Below the pieces are notes generated by a model that ran no database searches, was not told the DNA's origin, and saw only the letters and a program-made list of their open reading frames with translations. A DNA stretch of 64,000 nt from assembly GCF_003048255.1 (NCBI RefSeq), contig NZ_CP028487.1:1-64000 (forward strand). The letters run 5' to 3'. How positions within the stretch are numbered: position 1 is the first letter of the stretch; each line of letters starts with the position of its first letter. The stretch is from Yersinia massiliensis (GTDB lineage Bacteria; Pseudomonadota; Gammaproteobacteria; Enterobacterales; Enterobacteriaceae). Of this stretch, positions 22,024-31,637 are shown piece by piece. The translations under genes were made by a program, and so were the position numbers.

Positions 22024-22668
22024 ATGAATATCGACCATTCACCCAGCCCGCCACAGTCTGTTGCCCAGCGCTTGCTCATGCTGCTCAAAACTCGTGGCCC
22101 GCTGCAAGCCAGTGACGCAGGGATGCTACTGGGAACAACCGGTGAAGCCGCACGACAACAGTTTGTCAAACTGGCTAAAGAGGGGCTGGTGGCTGCCGAA
22201 GCGAAAACGCAAGGTGTGGGCCGCCCCATCCAACTATGGCAGTTGACCGAAGCCGGTCATGCACATTTTCCTGATGCTCACGGCGAATTGACGGTGCAAT
22301 TGTTACGTTTGATTCGCAGCCAATTAGGTGACAGCGCCCTTGAACGGTTGATTGATAGCCGCGAGCAGGAAACCCGCCATCAGTATTGTGAGGCCATGAT
22401 CGGTGCCGATAACGTGACTGAGCGTGTGGCGCGGCTGGTGGCTGTCCGTACCCGTGAAGGCTATATGGCTGAAATGCAGGTCGAGGCAGATGGTACGCTG
22501 CTATTGATTGAAAATCACTGCCCAATTTGTGCGGCAGCGACTCAATGTCAGGGCTTTTGCCGTGCTGAGCTGGCCGTATTTCAGCAAGTACTTGGCGCGC
22601 CCGTTGAACGAGTTGAACACATCTTATCAGGGGCTCGTCGCTGCACTTATCGCATCAAACCAAAATAA
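22024..22668 (+). CDS. COG2345 (SufR/DeoR-like) transcriptional regulator with cysteine cluster
   Basis: 214 aa. The N-terminal winged helix (SVAQRLLMLLKTRGPLQASDAGMLLG; GEAARQQFVKLAKEGLV; wing GVGRPIQLWQLT) matches predicted regulators of COG2345. The C-terminus has a cysteine set: CPIC, then C (residue stretch TQC), C (GFC) and RRC, spaced in a way that recalls the Fe-S ligands of cyanobacterial SufR. That suggests metal- or redox-responsive DNA binding. GGGGAAG precedes the ATG. It is divergent from the MFS transporter and likely its regulator. Confidence 0.8.
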   Translation: MNIDHSPSPPQSVAQRLLMLLKTRGPLQASDAGMLLGTTGEAARQQFVKLAKEGLVAAEAKTQGVGRPIQLWQLTEAGHAHFPDAHGELTVQLLRLIRSQLGDSALERLIDSREQETRHQYCEAMIGADNVTERVARLVAVRTREGYMAEMQVEADGTLLLIENHCPICAAATQCQGFCRAELAVFQQVLGAPVERVEHILSGARRCTYRIKPK

Positions 22669-22778
22669 TTCCCTGCCAACCAGAATAATGATGACCGGAA
22701 GGTTTGCTCTCAGTAAAAGTGCGGATAAATTTGAGTCCGTTATCCGCACTGTATGATGAGGTTCGCAGTGAATTCACA

Positions 22779-23438
22779 TTACAGCGGGCTTAAGGTGATT
22801 TCTACTCGGCGGTTTTGGGCTTTACCGGCAGCCGTGCTGTTGCTTGCCACTGGGTTATCTGGGCCCGCACCGCTGGTGCGGATGCGATTAGCGGCCACGC
22901 CTTGCACAATCAATGCGCTGCCAACGCTGTCAGCCCGTTGCTGAGAAAGCGTCATGTTATGGGCTCTAGTACCGCTGCTATCGGTAAAGCCTGTCACATT
23001 CACGGCAGTTTTATCGTACTCTTTCAATACCATTGCCACGCCCGTCAGGGTATTCGCGCCGGCTGGTTTCAGATTGCTGCTGTCGGTATCAAAAGTGACA
23101 TTATTAGGCATATTCAACACGATATTATCGCCTTGGCGAGTCACGCTAACACCCGTACCACTCATTTTTTCACGCAGTTTGGCTTCCTGGACATCCATGT
23201 AATAACCTGCGCCACCACCCAGTGCCGCACCCGCTGCAGCACCAATTAACGCGCCTTTTCCTCGGTCATGTTTGGAGGATGACAACATGCCGATCCCTGC
23301 ACCTAAAACGGCCCCGATCCCTGCACCATAACCGGATTTCCCTGCTTGTGATTCGCCGGTATACGGATTGGTCGTACAGGCAGAAAGGGTCAGTGCAACA
23401 GAAACGGCGGCCACGGTGGCCAGAATGCGTTTTCTCAT
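22779..23438 (-). CDS. yiaD: OmpA-family lipoprotein YiaD
   Basis: 219-aa outer-membrane lipoprotein, the same length as E. coli YiaD, starting at 23438 with AAGGA upstream. Lipobox LSAC (LTLSACTTNP), then glycine-zipper repeats (GYGAGIGAVLGAGIG; GAAAGAALGGGAGYYMD), and a C-terminal OmpA-like peptidoglycan-binding domain (NVTFDTDSSNLKP; VNVTGFTDSSGTRAHNMTLS; GKAQNRRVEITL). E. coli YiaD suppresses a temperature-sensitive bamD mutation. It probably links the outer membrane to the cell wall. Confidence 0.92.
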   Translation of the reverse strand: MRKRILATVAAVSVALTLSACTTNPYTGESQAGKSGYGAGIGAVLGAGIGMLSSSKHDRGKGALIGAAAGAALGGGAGYYMDVQEAKLREKMSGTGVSVTRQGDNIVLNMPNNVTFDTDSSNLKPAGANTLTGVAMVLKEYDKTAVNVTGFTDSSGTRAHNMTLSQQRADSVGSALIVQGVAANRIRTSGAGPDNPVASNSTAAGKAQNRRVEITLSPL

Positions 23439-23715
23439 CAATTTTTCCTTAAATGGCATTCTATTTCGGCGAAAATCTCAAAATGTCGCCCAATAGCTAA
23501 CTAAAAAGTCTCGCCTAAATTTTACTGGCTGATTTTTGCGAGCCATCGTTATCCGGCAAAAGGAAGGCGAATACCATTGAGAAAACTCTCATAGTGTTGG
23601 TCCATTGACTTGCTTGCATGGTTTATCAGCAAAATACGCACGTAAAGGCCGTTGGCTGGGGCGTCGCTTGATAAAACCCCTATTTATGGCGCAATAGGGG
23701 GATACCATTAAGCCG

Positions 23716-26022
23716 CTAAAGCTCCGAATGAGGTGGAGGTGTCGGGGAGGTGTTATAAAGTCCATAGACTTCAGGGATGAAAACAAAGCCGATGCGCTTT
23801 TTCACCATGGCCGATGGGGTCGAAATCACTTCTGCGTGAACCACAGAGACACCGTTTTCCTTGAGGTGCTGAAGCATGGCGTGCAGTGCAGCGGACCCTG
23901 CACCTCTGATCGTGCCCTCAGCTTGAGGCGTTAAGACAAAAGCAGGATCTGTGAGTGTTGCGCTGATAGTGCTGGATTGTCTTTGCGGATCGCCTCCGAC
24001 AAAATAGCTGTGAGCGAGGCTGGTACTGACAATCCGATTATTCAATCTCACCACAATAATGATGTTGTCCGAACGAGGATATTGGACGTGACTTCTGATG
24101 AGTTGACTGGTGATTTGCCCCGCATATCTGTTGGTTGACATGGCGTTGGTGAATTGGCCATGACGATTACAGTAAAGCCGCTGTTCGTAATAGGTGTTTT
24201 CCCATGCGGCAACCGTTTCGAGCAAATGATAAATACTCTGGCGGGTCTGTTCTCGTGTGCCCTGAATCACTTCAATATCGAATCTTTCTGGCGCGACCTG
24301 CCATTCGCCATTGATCAGTATGCGGGGTAAGACATATTGATAAACATAAGTAGCAAGTTGCATCTGATAACTTCCCAGCGGATATTGCTGAGCTTGTTGT
24401 GGTGAAGCCGCGCCGCTATCAGAGTCGCTTTCGCTTTCAACCTCATCATCACTTTCACTGTAGCAATCCATATCAGTTTGATCGTTGCTGGCACCTTGCG
24501 GATGACTGTTTAGGGTGTATTGCGCGTAATTTTGTTCGGCGTTCAGAAAGGACTGAGTGATGTGCTCGATGAGCGTTGAACGGCCTTGATCTTCAGCAAT
24601 ATCGGTAATGGTCTGGATTAAGCGATTGCCTATATTTGGTTTTTGAATAAAGGCTTCCATTGCATCGCGGTCAGTATCTAAGGCTCTTCTATCCAAAATG
24701 CCATTAATGGTCTGAATTAAGTATTCCGTTGACCAAGTACGTAAACTGCTCCCGAACAACATCGTAAAATCAGCCAATACTGATGACAACCAAGTCGCGC
24801 AGGAATATCTAGTCTGGCGGGGATAACGGGCTGTAATCACATTGTCTATCGATGTTTGGCAATATTTTGACACGGCAGGTAGGGTCAGTGATTGACCATG
24901 GAGATCAGTTTTTAATTGGGATAATGCGAGTGTCGGGTTTGTGTTTTCCGGTGGCGCTTTTTCTGAGAGTGGGGTGGGCTTAAATGGTTTTGCTGTACCT
25001 GCCACGATGCGATTTGACGGATCTTTCCCGCTGAAAAAAGTGTTAATTCGATGCCACGCAGATTCAACCTGATTACAACGGCCTTGGGTGACAACATTGT
25101 ACAGCGCCAGTGGGCCGTTCAAAAAACAGCCGGTGATACCTGCAGCACCGCGTTTGTCTCTATGAGCCTCGCGATGTGTCGCCAGTAGAACTTTTTGCAA
25201 GGTTAGCGGTTGCCGATCATCACTATTGAAGATAGCTAAATTAATCTCTTCCTGATTAATCGGATAATCAGACTGCATCGAGATCATTGGAGATAAATAA
25301 CGTAATTCTCCATTAACTGTCTCTAAATAGTAAAGAGATAATTCTTTCTCATACCAAGAGAACAAAAATGAAATATGTGTTGTTTCTTGATGTAATGAAA
25401 AGTCAATTTGTGGTGAATTTGGCGGCAATATTGAAATAATTCCGTCATCGACAGTCACATCCATCAAGTTATTAAACGTGATATCAAAGCTATTATCACT
25501 TCTTTCGAAGCTAAGTAATAGAGATCTTTCTTGCTGCTGGTCGTGGTTTATATCTACAGGGAAAATCGTAGACACAGGGATGATTTTTCTCTGTGTGATA
25601 ATACATTGCGTATCACAATCGAGCGGTTTTTTATCGGTGGCAATGATTTTAGTTATGCCATTCGTTTCGGTTAGTCTTTTCCATCCATCCCGCAGCACAT
25701 TATCGGTTAAAGTGAAAAAATTTTCTCCTTGATATACGGTTACTTGGGTGTTTTCTGGGATGCGAATAGATTGAATGTCATTAGCACGAATACCAATATT
25801 ATTTTCTAATGTAAAATCGATCATCATAGGTGGTGTTAAACAAAATGCTTTTTTCTCGAAGAAATCCTCCTGATAGAAACATGCTGATAAAGTATCATTC
25901 GACATTTTTTTTAAATGAGCATTTATAATACCTCTCGAATTTGATAGGTTAACTTCAGCACATGATATTTCAGATAATAATAAAAAACTCAAAGGTAATA
26001 ATAGAAATTGCTTATTCTTCAT
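23716..26022 (-). CDS. Large secreted protein of unknown function, crystallin-like N-terminus and GNAT-like C-terminus
   Basis: 768 aa. GAGGAAC precedes the ATG. A signal peptide (hydrophobic core FLLLPLSFLLLSEIS) is clear. Residues about 40-120 (ACFYQEDFFEKKAFCL; DIQSIRIPENTQVTVYQGENF) resemble the beta/gamma-crystallin or I36 inhibitor fold. A middle region has many cysteines and a basic stretch (HREAHRDKRGA), followed by an acidic low-complexity tract (ESDDEVESESDSDSG, about residue 530). The last about 130 residues look like a GNAT acetyltransferase: IIIVVRLNNRIVS, then RGAGSAALHAMLQHLKENG (acetyl-CoA loop) and SAMVKKRIGFVF. AT-rich codon use in the N-terminal half suggests acquisition. 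It has no operon partners. The function is not known; a toxin or host-directed role is speculation. Confidence 0.7.
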   Translation of the reverse strand: MKNKQFLLLPLSFLLLSEISCAEVNLSNSRGIINAHLKKMSNDTLSACFYQEDFFEKKAFCLTPPMMIDFTLENNIGIRANDIQSIRIPENTQVTVYQGENFFTLTDNVLRDGWKRLTETNGITKIIATDKKPLDCDTQCIITQRKIIPVSTIFPVDINHDQQQERSLLLSFERSDNSFDITFNNLMDVTVDDGIISILPPNSPQIDFSLHQETTHISFLFSWYEKELSLYYLETVNGELRYLSPMISMQSDYPINQEEINLAIFNSDDRQPLTLQKVLLATHREAHRDKRGAAGITGCFLNGPLALYNVVTQGRCNQVESAWHRINTFFSGKDPSNRIVAGTAKPFKPTPLSEKAPPENTNPTLALSQLKTDLHGQSLTLPAVSKYCQTSIDNVITARYPRQTRYSCATWLSSVLADFTMLFGSSLRTWSTEYLIQTINGILDRRALDTDRDAMEAFIQKPNIGNRLIQTITDIAEDQGRSTLIEHITQSFLNAEQNYAQYTLNSHPQGASNDQTDMDCYSESDDEVESESDSDSGAASPQQAQQYPLGSYQMQLATYVYQYVLPRILINGEWQVAPERFDIEVIQGTREQTRQSIYHLLETVAAWENTYYEQRLYCNRHGQFTNAMSTNRYAGQITSQLIRSHVQYPRSDNIIIVVRLNNRIVSTSLAHSYFVGGDPQRQSSTISATLTDPAFVLTPQAEGTIRGAGSAALHAMLQHLKENGVSVVHAEVISTPSAMVKKRIGFVFIPEVYGLYNTSPTPPPHSEL

Positions 26023-26135
26023 AGCATGTTCCTCTTATTTTTCATTGGATGTTATATTCAACAACAGAGTAATGCTATTGCTAATCCAATGCGTTATTAA
26101 AATTTGTCAGAGGAGGTTTGAATAAATAGAGTCTA

Positions 26136-26603
26136 TTAATAAAATGTGCGATCCCAATGCATAGTTAAAATAGAAGCATCAGTTTCGGCGTTATAGGTTT
26201 TCCCTGTCACAATAAAGCCTTGTTTACGATAAAAGTGATAGGCGCGTAGATTCTGTTGATACACCTCTAATGTTAACGCGCGGTAATGCTGTTGAGCGTG
26301 GTTCATTAACGCTTTGCCTACGTGATGACCATGATAAGGCTGGGCAACAAATAAGGCCCCGACCAACTGTTCTTCCAAGATACTGATAAACCCGGCAATG
26401 GGGTTGTTCTCTTCGGAGGATGCTAATAACCCTTCCTGCGGGCAATAAATCCACGTTTTTGCCGCAGGAAGGTAGGTATCACGTACCAACGGGGCGCTCT
26501 CGTGCCAGTACTGCTCTACCACAAAAGGATGGGCGGCTATGGTACTGGACAGCCACAGTTGCACGAGGGCATCAAGATCGCTCGGTTGGTAATCTCTAAT
26601 CAT
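26136..26603 (-). CDS. yiaC: GNAT N-acetyltransferase YiaC
   Basis: 155-aa single-domain GNAT protein. IRDYQPSDLDALVQLW opens the fold, QPYHGHHVGKALMNHAQ is the acetyl-CoA pyrophosphate loop, and LRAYHFYRKQGFIVTG is the C-terminal motif. E. coli YiaC is a lysine acetyltransferase that also affects motility. Its start overlaps the tag stop by four bases, the same pairing as in E. coli. Confidence 0.9.
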   Translation of the reverse strand: MIRDYQPSDLDALVQLWLSSTIAAHPFVVEQYWHESAPLVRDTYLPAAKTWIYCPQEGLLASSEENNPIAGFISILEEQLVGALFVAQPYHGHHVGKALMNHAQQHYRALTLEVYQQNLRAYHFYRKQGFIVTGKTYNAETDASILTMHWDRTFY

Positions 26604-27172
26604 TTTGCTGTGTTATCTGGGTGACAGAAACAGCTTGCCAGATGATCGTTCACCAAACCACTCGCCTGCATAAAGGCATAGCAGATGGTGGAGCCGATAA
26701 ACTTAAAACCACGTTTTTTAAGGGCTTTTGACATAGCATCGGAAGCCGGTGTGTTGGCAGGGCACTCTGACAGCGTCCACCAATGATTCACCTTGGGTTC
26801 ACCCTCGACAAAACTCCAGATAAAGCGTGAAAAATCCTCACCGTTTGCTTCCATTGCCAAATAAGCTTGGGCATTGGTAATAATGGCCTGAATTTTACCT
26901 CGGTGACGAATAATACCGCTGTCCTGTACTAAGGCTTCAATGTCATCAGGCCCCATTTTTGCCACCCGAACGGGATCAAAATTATGGAAACATTGGCGGT
27001 AGCGTTCACGTTTTTTCAGCACCGTTATCCATGAAAGCCCAGCTTGTTGGCCCTCCAGACAAAGCATTTCGAACAGCGCTTGGTTATCGGTGCGCGGTAT
27101 TCCCCACTCGGCATCATGATAAGCAAGATAGAGTGGATCAGAGGTAACCCAACCGCAGCGTTGTAACTCCAT
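26600..27172 (-). CDS. tag: DNA-3-methyladenine glycosylase I
   Basis: 190-aa constitutive 3-methyladenine glycosylase that starts base-excision repair of alkylated DNA. The ATG at 27172 gives MELQRCGWVTSDPLYLAYHDAEWG; a longer frame upstream is not conserved. Zinc ligands: N-terminal Cys and His (RCGW..., AYHDAEWG) with C-terminal His and Cys (NDHLASCFCH). The active-site region LCLEGQQAGLSWITVLKKRE is intact. Confidence 0.95.
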   Translation of the reverse strand: MELQRCGWVTSDPLYLAYHDAEWGIPRTDNQALFEMLCLEGQQAGLSWITVLKKRERYRQCFHNFDPVRVAKMGPDDIEALVQDSGIIRHRGKIQAIITNAQAYLAMEANGEDFSRFIWSFVEGEPKVNHWWTLSECPANTPASDAMSKALKKRGFKFIGSTICYAFMQASGLVNDHLASCFCHPDNTAK

Positions 27173-27367
27173 CGTCGTACTCCATTTTGGTGCTGAATTT
27201 GGCAACGATAGTCGCTGTTCAGTGAATGATATGCAACCTCTCTATTTTCTTTCTGACGTTTCTTTCTGACGTTTCTTGCTGAAATACACATTTGTACAAT
27301 AATTGATCTGATATTGGTTTTAAATGCTGTTTCATATCAATTAATTAGCACTATTATGAGGTGCATA

Positions 27368-27622
27368 ATGAATGTTAGAAATCTTAGTCTAGCCATGATT
27401 ATCGCTATTGCGCTGTCTGCTATTTTATTTTTAGGTATCAGTCCTGCCTCTGCTCAGCATTGTGCGGGTTACCACGACATCATTGATGATGATTGTGTGT
27501 TAGAACCCGGTACGGACAGTTGCGAACCTGATATTTTTGGTAAAAACGCCAAAATAGAGCCGGCCATGGCATCTAACAGCGATATTCCGCGTTTTTTATC
27601 ACCGCCACCGATTGTTTGGTAG
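27368..27622 (+). CDS. Small secreted cysteine-containing protein, unknown
   Basis: 84 aa from the ATG at 27368. A clear signal peptide (LAMIIAIALSAILFLGISPASA) precedes a mature part of about 55 residues with four cysteines (QHCAGYHDIIDDDCVLEPG; DSCEPDIFG) and a Pro-rich C-terminus ending PPPIVW. The frame upstream to 27314 has no ribosome site; an ATG four codons earlier (27356) is an alternative. No family was recognised. It sits alone between tag (divergent) and glyQ. Confidence 0.6.
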   Translation: MNVRNLSLAMIIAIALSAILFLGISPASAQHCAGYHDIIDDDCVLEPGTDSCEPDIFGKNAKIEPAMASNSDIPRFLSPPPIVW

Positions 27623-27756
27623 CGGGAAAATTGAATAGTTAGCGCTATTTTTCACGTCAATTCGCATGTGTTACCGGATTCTGGCTGTATATCTTACGGT
27701 CAACGGGTATACTGCCTCATTCTATTTTAATCCACTTGTTCGCGTGCGAATCCAAC

Positions 27757-28671
27757 ATGCAAAAGTTTGATACCAAGACCTTTCAGGGCCTGATCCTGAC
27801 GTTACAGGACTATTGGGCGCGCCAAGGCTGCACCATCGTTCAACCACTGGACATGGAAGTCGGTGCGGGTACATCTCACCCAATGACCTGCTTGCGCGCA
27901 CTTGGCCCAGAGCCAATTGCTGCCGCTTATGTACAACCTTCACGCCGCCCGACTGATGGTCGCTACGGTGAAAACCCAAACCGCCTGCAACACTATTACC
28001 AGTTCCAGGTGATCATTAAGCCATCGCCAGACAATATTCAGGAGCTGTATTTAGGCTCGCTGAAAGAGCTGGGTCTGGACCCGACTATCCATGACATTCG
28101 CTTCGTCGAAGATAACTGGGAGAACCCAACCTTAGGCGCTTGGGGCTTGGGCTGGGAAGTGTGGCTCAATGGGATGGAAGTGACACAGTTCACTTACTTC
28201 CAACAAGTGGGTGGTTTGGAGTGTAAACCGGTCACAGGTGAAATCACCTATGGTCTGGAGCGATTGGCGATGTACATCCAAGGCGTAGACAGCGTTTATG
28301 ACCTGATCTGGTGTGATGGTCCGCTGGGCACCACCACTTACGGTGATATTTACCATCAGAATGAAGTGGAGCAATCCACTTATAACTTCGAATATGCCGA
28401 TGTGGACTTCCTGTTCTCCTGCTTTGAGCAGTATGAGAAAGAAGCCCAGTCTCTGTTAGCGCTGGAAGTTCCGCTGCCACTGCCGGCTTACGAACGTATT
28501 CTAAAAGCAGGCCATACGTTTAACTTACTGGATGCGCGGAAGGCCATCTCAGTGACTGAGCGTCAGCGTTACATTCTCCGTATTCGCACACTGACCAAAG
28601 CTGTCGCCGAGGCATATTATGCCTCCCGCGAGGCATTAGGTTTCCCGATGTGCAAAAAGAATCAGAACTAA
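27757..28671 (+). CDS. glyQ: Glycyl-tRNA synthetase alpha subunit
   Basis: 304-aa catalytic subunit of the tetrameric (alpha2beta2) glycyl-tRNA synthetase. The start [21 protein letters not shown] at 27757 is the conserved one. Class II motifs: [44 protein letters not shown], and [18 protein letters not shown] (motif 3). It is followed ten bases later by glyS. Confidence 0.98.
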
Positions 28672-28680
28672 GAGGCTGTC

Positions 28681-30750
28681 ATGACTCAACAGACTTTCCT
28701 GGTGGAAATCGGCACGGAAGAGTTGCCGCCGAAGGCTCTTCGTTCTCTGGCCGAAGCTTTTGCTGCTAATCTTACCGCCGAGCTGGATAACGCTAATTTG
28801 CCTCATGGTGAGGTGATTTGGTATGCCGCACCGCGTCGTTTAGCGGTAAAAGTGATGAATTTAAGTGCAGCGCAAGCGGATCGTGAAGTTGAAAAACGCG
28901 GTCCAGCCATTGCACAAGCCTTTGATGCAGAAGGTAAACCGAGCAAAGCGGCTGAAGGTTGGGCGCGCGGTTGTGGTATTACCGTTGATCAGGCTGAGCG
29001 TCTGGTAACCGATAAAGGCGAATGGCTGCTGTATCGCGCTCATGTCAAAGGGCAATCCGCACAGCTTCTGCTAGCGGATATGGTCAATGCTGCACTGAGT
29101 AAGTTGCCGATCCCTAAACTGATGCGTTGGGGTGATAAAGAGACGCAATTTGTTCGTCCAGTTCATACCGTCACCCTGTTATTAGGCAGCGAATTGATTC
29201 CTGGTACCGTTTTAGGTATCGATTCAGACCGCATTATTCGTGGTCACCGCTTTATGGGTGAAGCTGAATTTGCCCTTGAGAGTGCCGATCAATACCCGCA
29301 AGCCCTGCTGGAACGCGGCAAAGTGATTGCCGATTATGAATTGCGTAAAGCGATGATTAAGCGTGATGCAGAACTGGCGGCGCAGAAAATTGGCGGCGTG
29401 GCTGATTTGAGCGAAAGCTTGCTGGAAGAAGTGGCATCACTGGTGGAATGGCCGGTGGTACTGACGGCCAAATTTGAAGAGAAATTCTTGGCTGTACCTG
29501 CGGAAGCGCTGGTGTACACCATGAAAGGTGACCAGAAGTATTTCCCTGTGTATGACACGGCCGGTAACTTGCTGCCAAACTTCATTTTTGTCACCAACAT
29601 CGAATCTAAAGACCCACAGCAGATCATTTCTGGTAACGAGAAAGTGGTGCGTCCGCGTCTGGCTGATGCGGAATTCTTCTTTAATACCGACCGTAAAAAA
29701 CGTTTGGAAGATAACTTACCGCGTCTGGAAACCGTGCTGTTCCAACAGCAACTGGGTACGCTGCGCGATAAGACGGATCGTATTCAGGCGTTGGCAGGTT
29801 GGGTTGCGGCTCAAATCGGTGCTGATGTTAACCATGCCACGCGTGCTGGCTTGCTATCCAAGTGTGACCTGATGACCAATATGGTCTTCGAATTCACTGA
29901 CACCCAAGGTGTGATGGGGATGCACTATGCTCGTCACGATGGTGAAGCTGAAGACGTCGCGGTGGCATTGAATGAGCAATATCAGCCTCGTTTCGCGGGT
30001 GATGATTTACCGTCAAACCCGGTTGCCTGTGCACTGGCGATTGCCGATAAGATGGACACACTGGCTGGTATCTTCGGTATCGGTCAACACCCGAAAGGCG
30101 ATAAAGACCCATTTGCACTGCGCCGTGCCGCTTTAGGTGTGTTGCGTATTATCGTCGAGAAGAACTTACCACTGGATCTGCAAACGCTGACCGAAGAGGC
30201 CGTGCGCTTGTATGGTAGCAAGCTGACCAACGCGAAAGTGGTCGATGAAGTGATTGAGTTCATGCTGGGTCGTTTCCGTGCCTGGTATCAGGATGAAGGT
30301 CACAGTGTCGATACCATTCAAGCGGTACTGGCTCGTCGCCCAACCAGACCGGCTGATTTTGATGCTCGAGTTAAGGCGGTGACCTATTTCCGCACACTTG
30401 ATGCTGCTGCCACGCTGGCTGCTGCGAACAAACGTGTCTCGAATATTTTGGCGAAATCGACAGATACGCTGAATGACCATGTTCGTGCCTCGGTGTTAAA
30501 AGAGCCTGCTGAACTGAAACTGGCGACTCATCTGGTTGTCTTGCGCGATAAGCTCGAACCGGTCTTTGCTGCAGGTCAATATCAGGAAGCACTGGTAGAA
30601 CTGGCTGCGCTGCGGGAAACGGTCGATGAATTCTTCGATAGCGTAATGGTAATGGCAGAAGACAATGAAGTTCGGGTTAACCGACTGACATTGTTGAGTA
30701 AGTTACGTGAGTTGTTCTTGCAGGTTGCCGATATTTCGCTGTTACAGTAA
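28681..30750 (+). CDS. glyS: Glycyl-tRNA synthetase beta subunit
   Basis: 689-aa tRNA-binding subunit, the same length as in E. coli. The start [26 protein letters not shown] is diagnostic. The middle contains an HD-like core ([35 protein letters not shown]) and the C-terminus an anticodon-binding (DALR-like) domain, [23 protein letters not shown]. Co-transcribed with glyQ. Confidence 0.98.
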
Positions 30751-30771
30751 AGCATGTACTTGGCTCGTCAC

Positions 30772-30800
30772 AGGGGAGCGTATATCGCTCCCCTTAGCTA
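30772..30800 (+). terminator. Terminator after glyS
   Basis: AGGGGAGCG (30772-30780) and CGCTCCCCT (30786-30794) form a perfect 9-bp stem closed by a TATAT loop, then TAGCTATTCTT. It ends the glyQS transcript 22 bp after the stop. Confidence 0.8.
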
Positions 30801-30873
30801 TTCTTATCTCTGGTATTAGGTGATAAGCGTGGAATTTTGTGAAGATAAGTACCCATTACAGGAGTAGTTTCAC

Positions 30874-31593
30874 ATGACTTTTACATTGAATTCGGTTCGT
30901 TATTCACGTTGGTTAGCGCCATTTTTAGCGTTACTGGTCGTGTTTCAACTCACTGCTTGCGGGGATAAGGAGCCAGAACAACGTAAGGCCTTCATTGATT
31001 ATCTGCAAAATACGGTGATGCGTAGCGGGATGAAGCTACCTACACTGAGTGAAGACCAGAAGCAGAAGTTTGGCCCTTATGTAAGTGATTACGCAATTTT
31101 AGTCACTTTTTCGCAGCAATTGACGAAATCGGTAGATGCGAGTCTGACGCCAGCTATTGCGCAAATCAACGAGATTCGTGTGGCGCAAGATTATCTTAAT
31201 AAGCGTGATGCGTTGCAGCAGTCAGCAGGGGCGTTAAACCTGTTGGTACAACAGATTCGTACGGCGAAAGCGCAAGCTGATAACGCGGTTGCCGCGTTGA
31301 AACAGCCTGATGACTTGAAAGCGGTGTTTAGCAAAGCCTTTGATAATGTGGTGACTCAGCCTGCCAATGTGCTGATTCCTGCGATTCCGGTGGTTTCTGC
31401 TTTTGTGCAAGATTTAGCGCAAGTCGGGGATTTCCTGCAACAGCAGGGGACGCAGGTCACCTTTAATAATGGTGGTATTCAGTTCCAGACCCCGCAGCAA
31501 GCGGCGTTGTATAACACGATGATGACTAATTTGGTTGCCAAGTATCCAGCGATGATGGCGGCACAAAAGAGTGTGATGAGTGTTATTCAGTGA
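30874..31593 (+). CDS. yiaF: DUF3053 lipoprotein YiaF
   Basis: 239-aa protein close to E. coli YiaF. AGGAG precedes the ATG. The signal peptide ends in lipobox LTAC (Cys at about residue 29). The family core RKAFIDYLQNTVMRSGMKLPTLS and FGPYVSDYAILVTF is intact, then a mostly helical, Gln-rich body. Periplasm-facing lipoprotein of unknown function. The repeat element copy B begins 45 bp after its stop. Confidence 0.9.
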   Translation: MTFTLNSVRYSRWLAPFLALLVVFQLTACGDKEPEQRKAFIDYLQNTVMRSGMKLPTLSEDQKQKFGPYVSDYAILVTFSQQLTKSVDASLTPAIAQINEIRVAQDYLNKRDALQQSAGALNLLVQQIRTAKAQADNAVAALKQPDDLKAVFSKAFDNVVTQPANVLIPAIPVVSAFVQDLAQVGDFLQQQGTQVTFNNGGIQFQTPQQAALYNTMMTNLVAKYPAMMAAQKSVMSVIQ

Positions 31594-31637
31594 GGGGTTT
31601 GATTTAATTAAATATTAGATCGGATCGGGTTTCGAAC

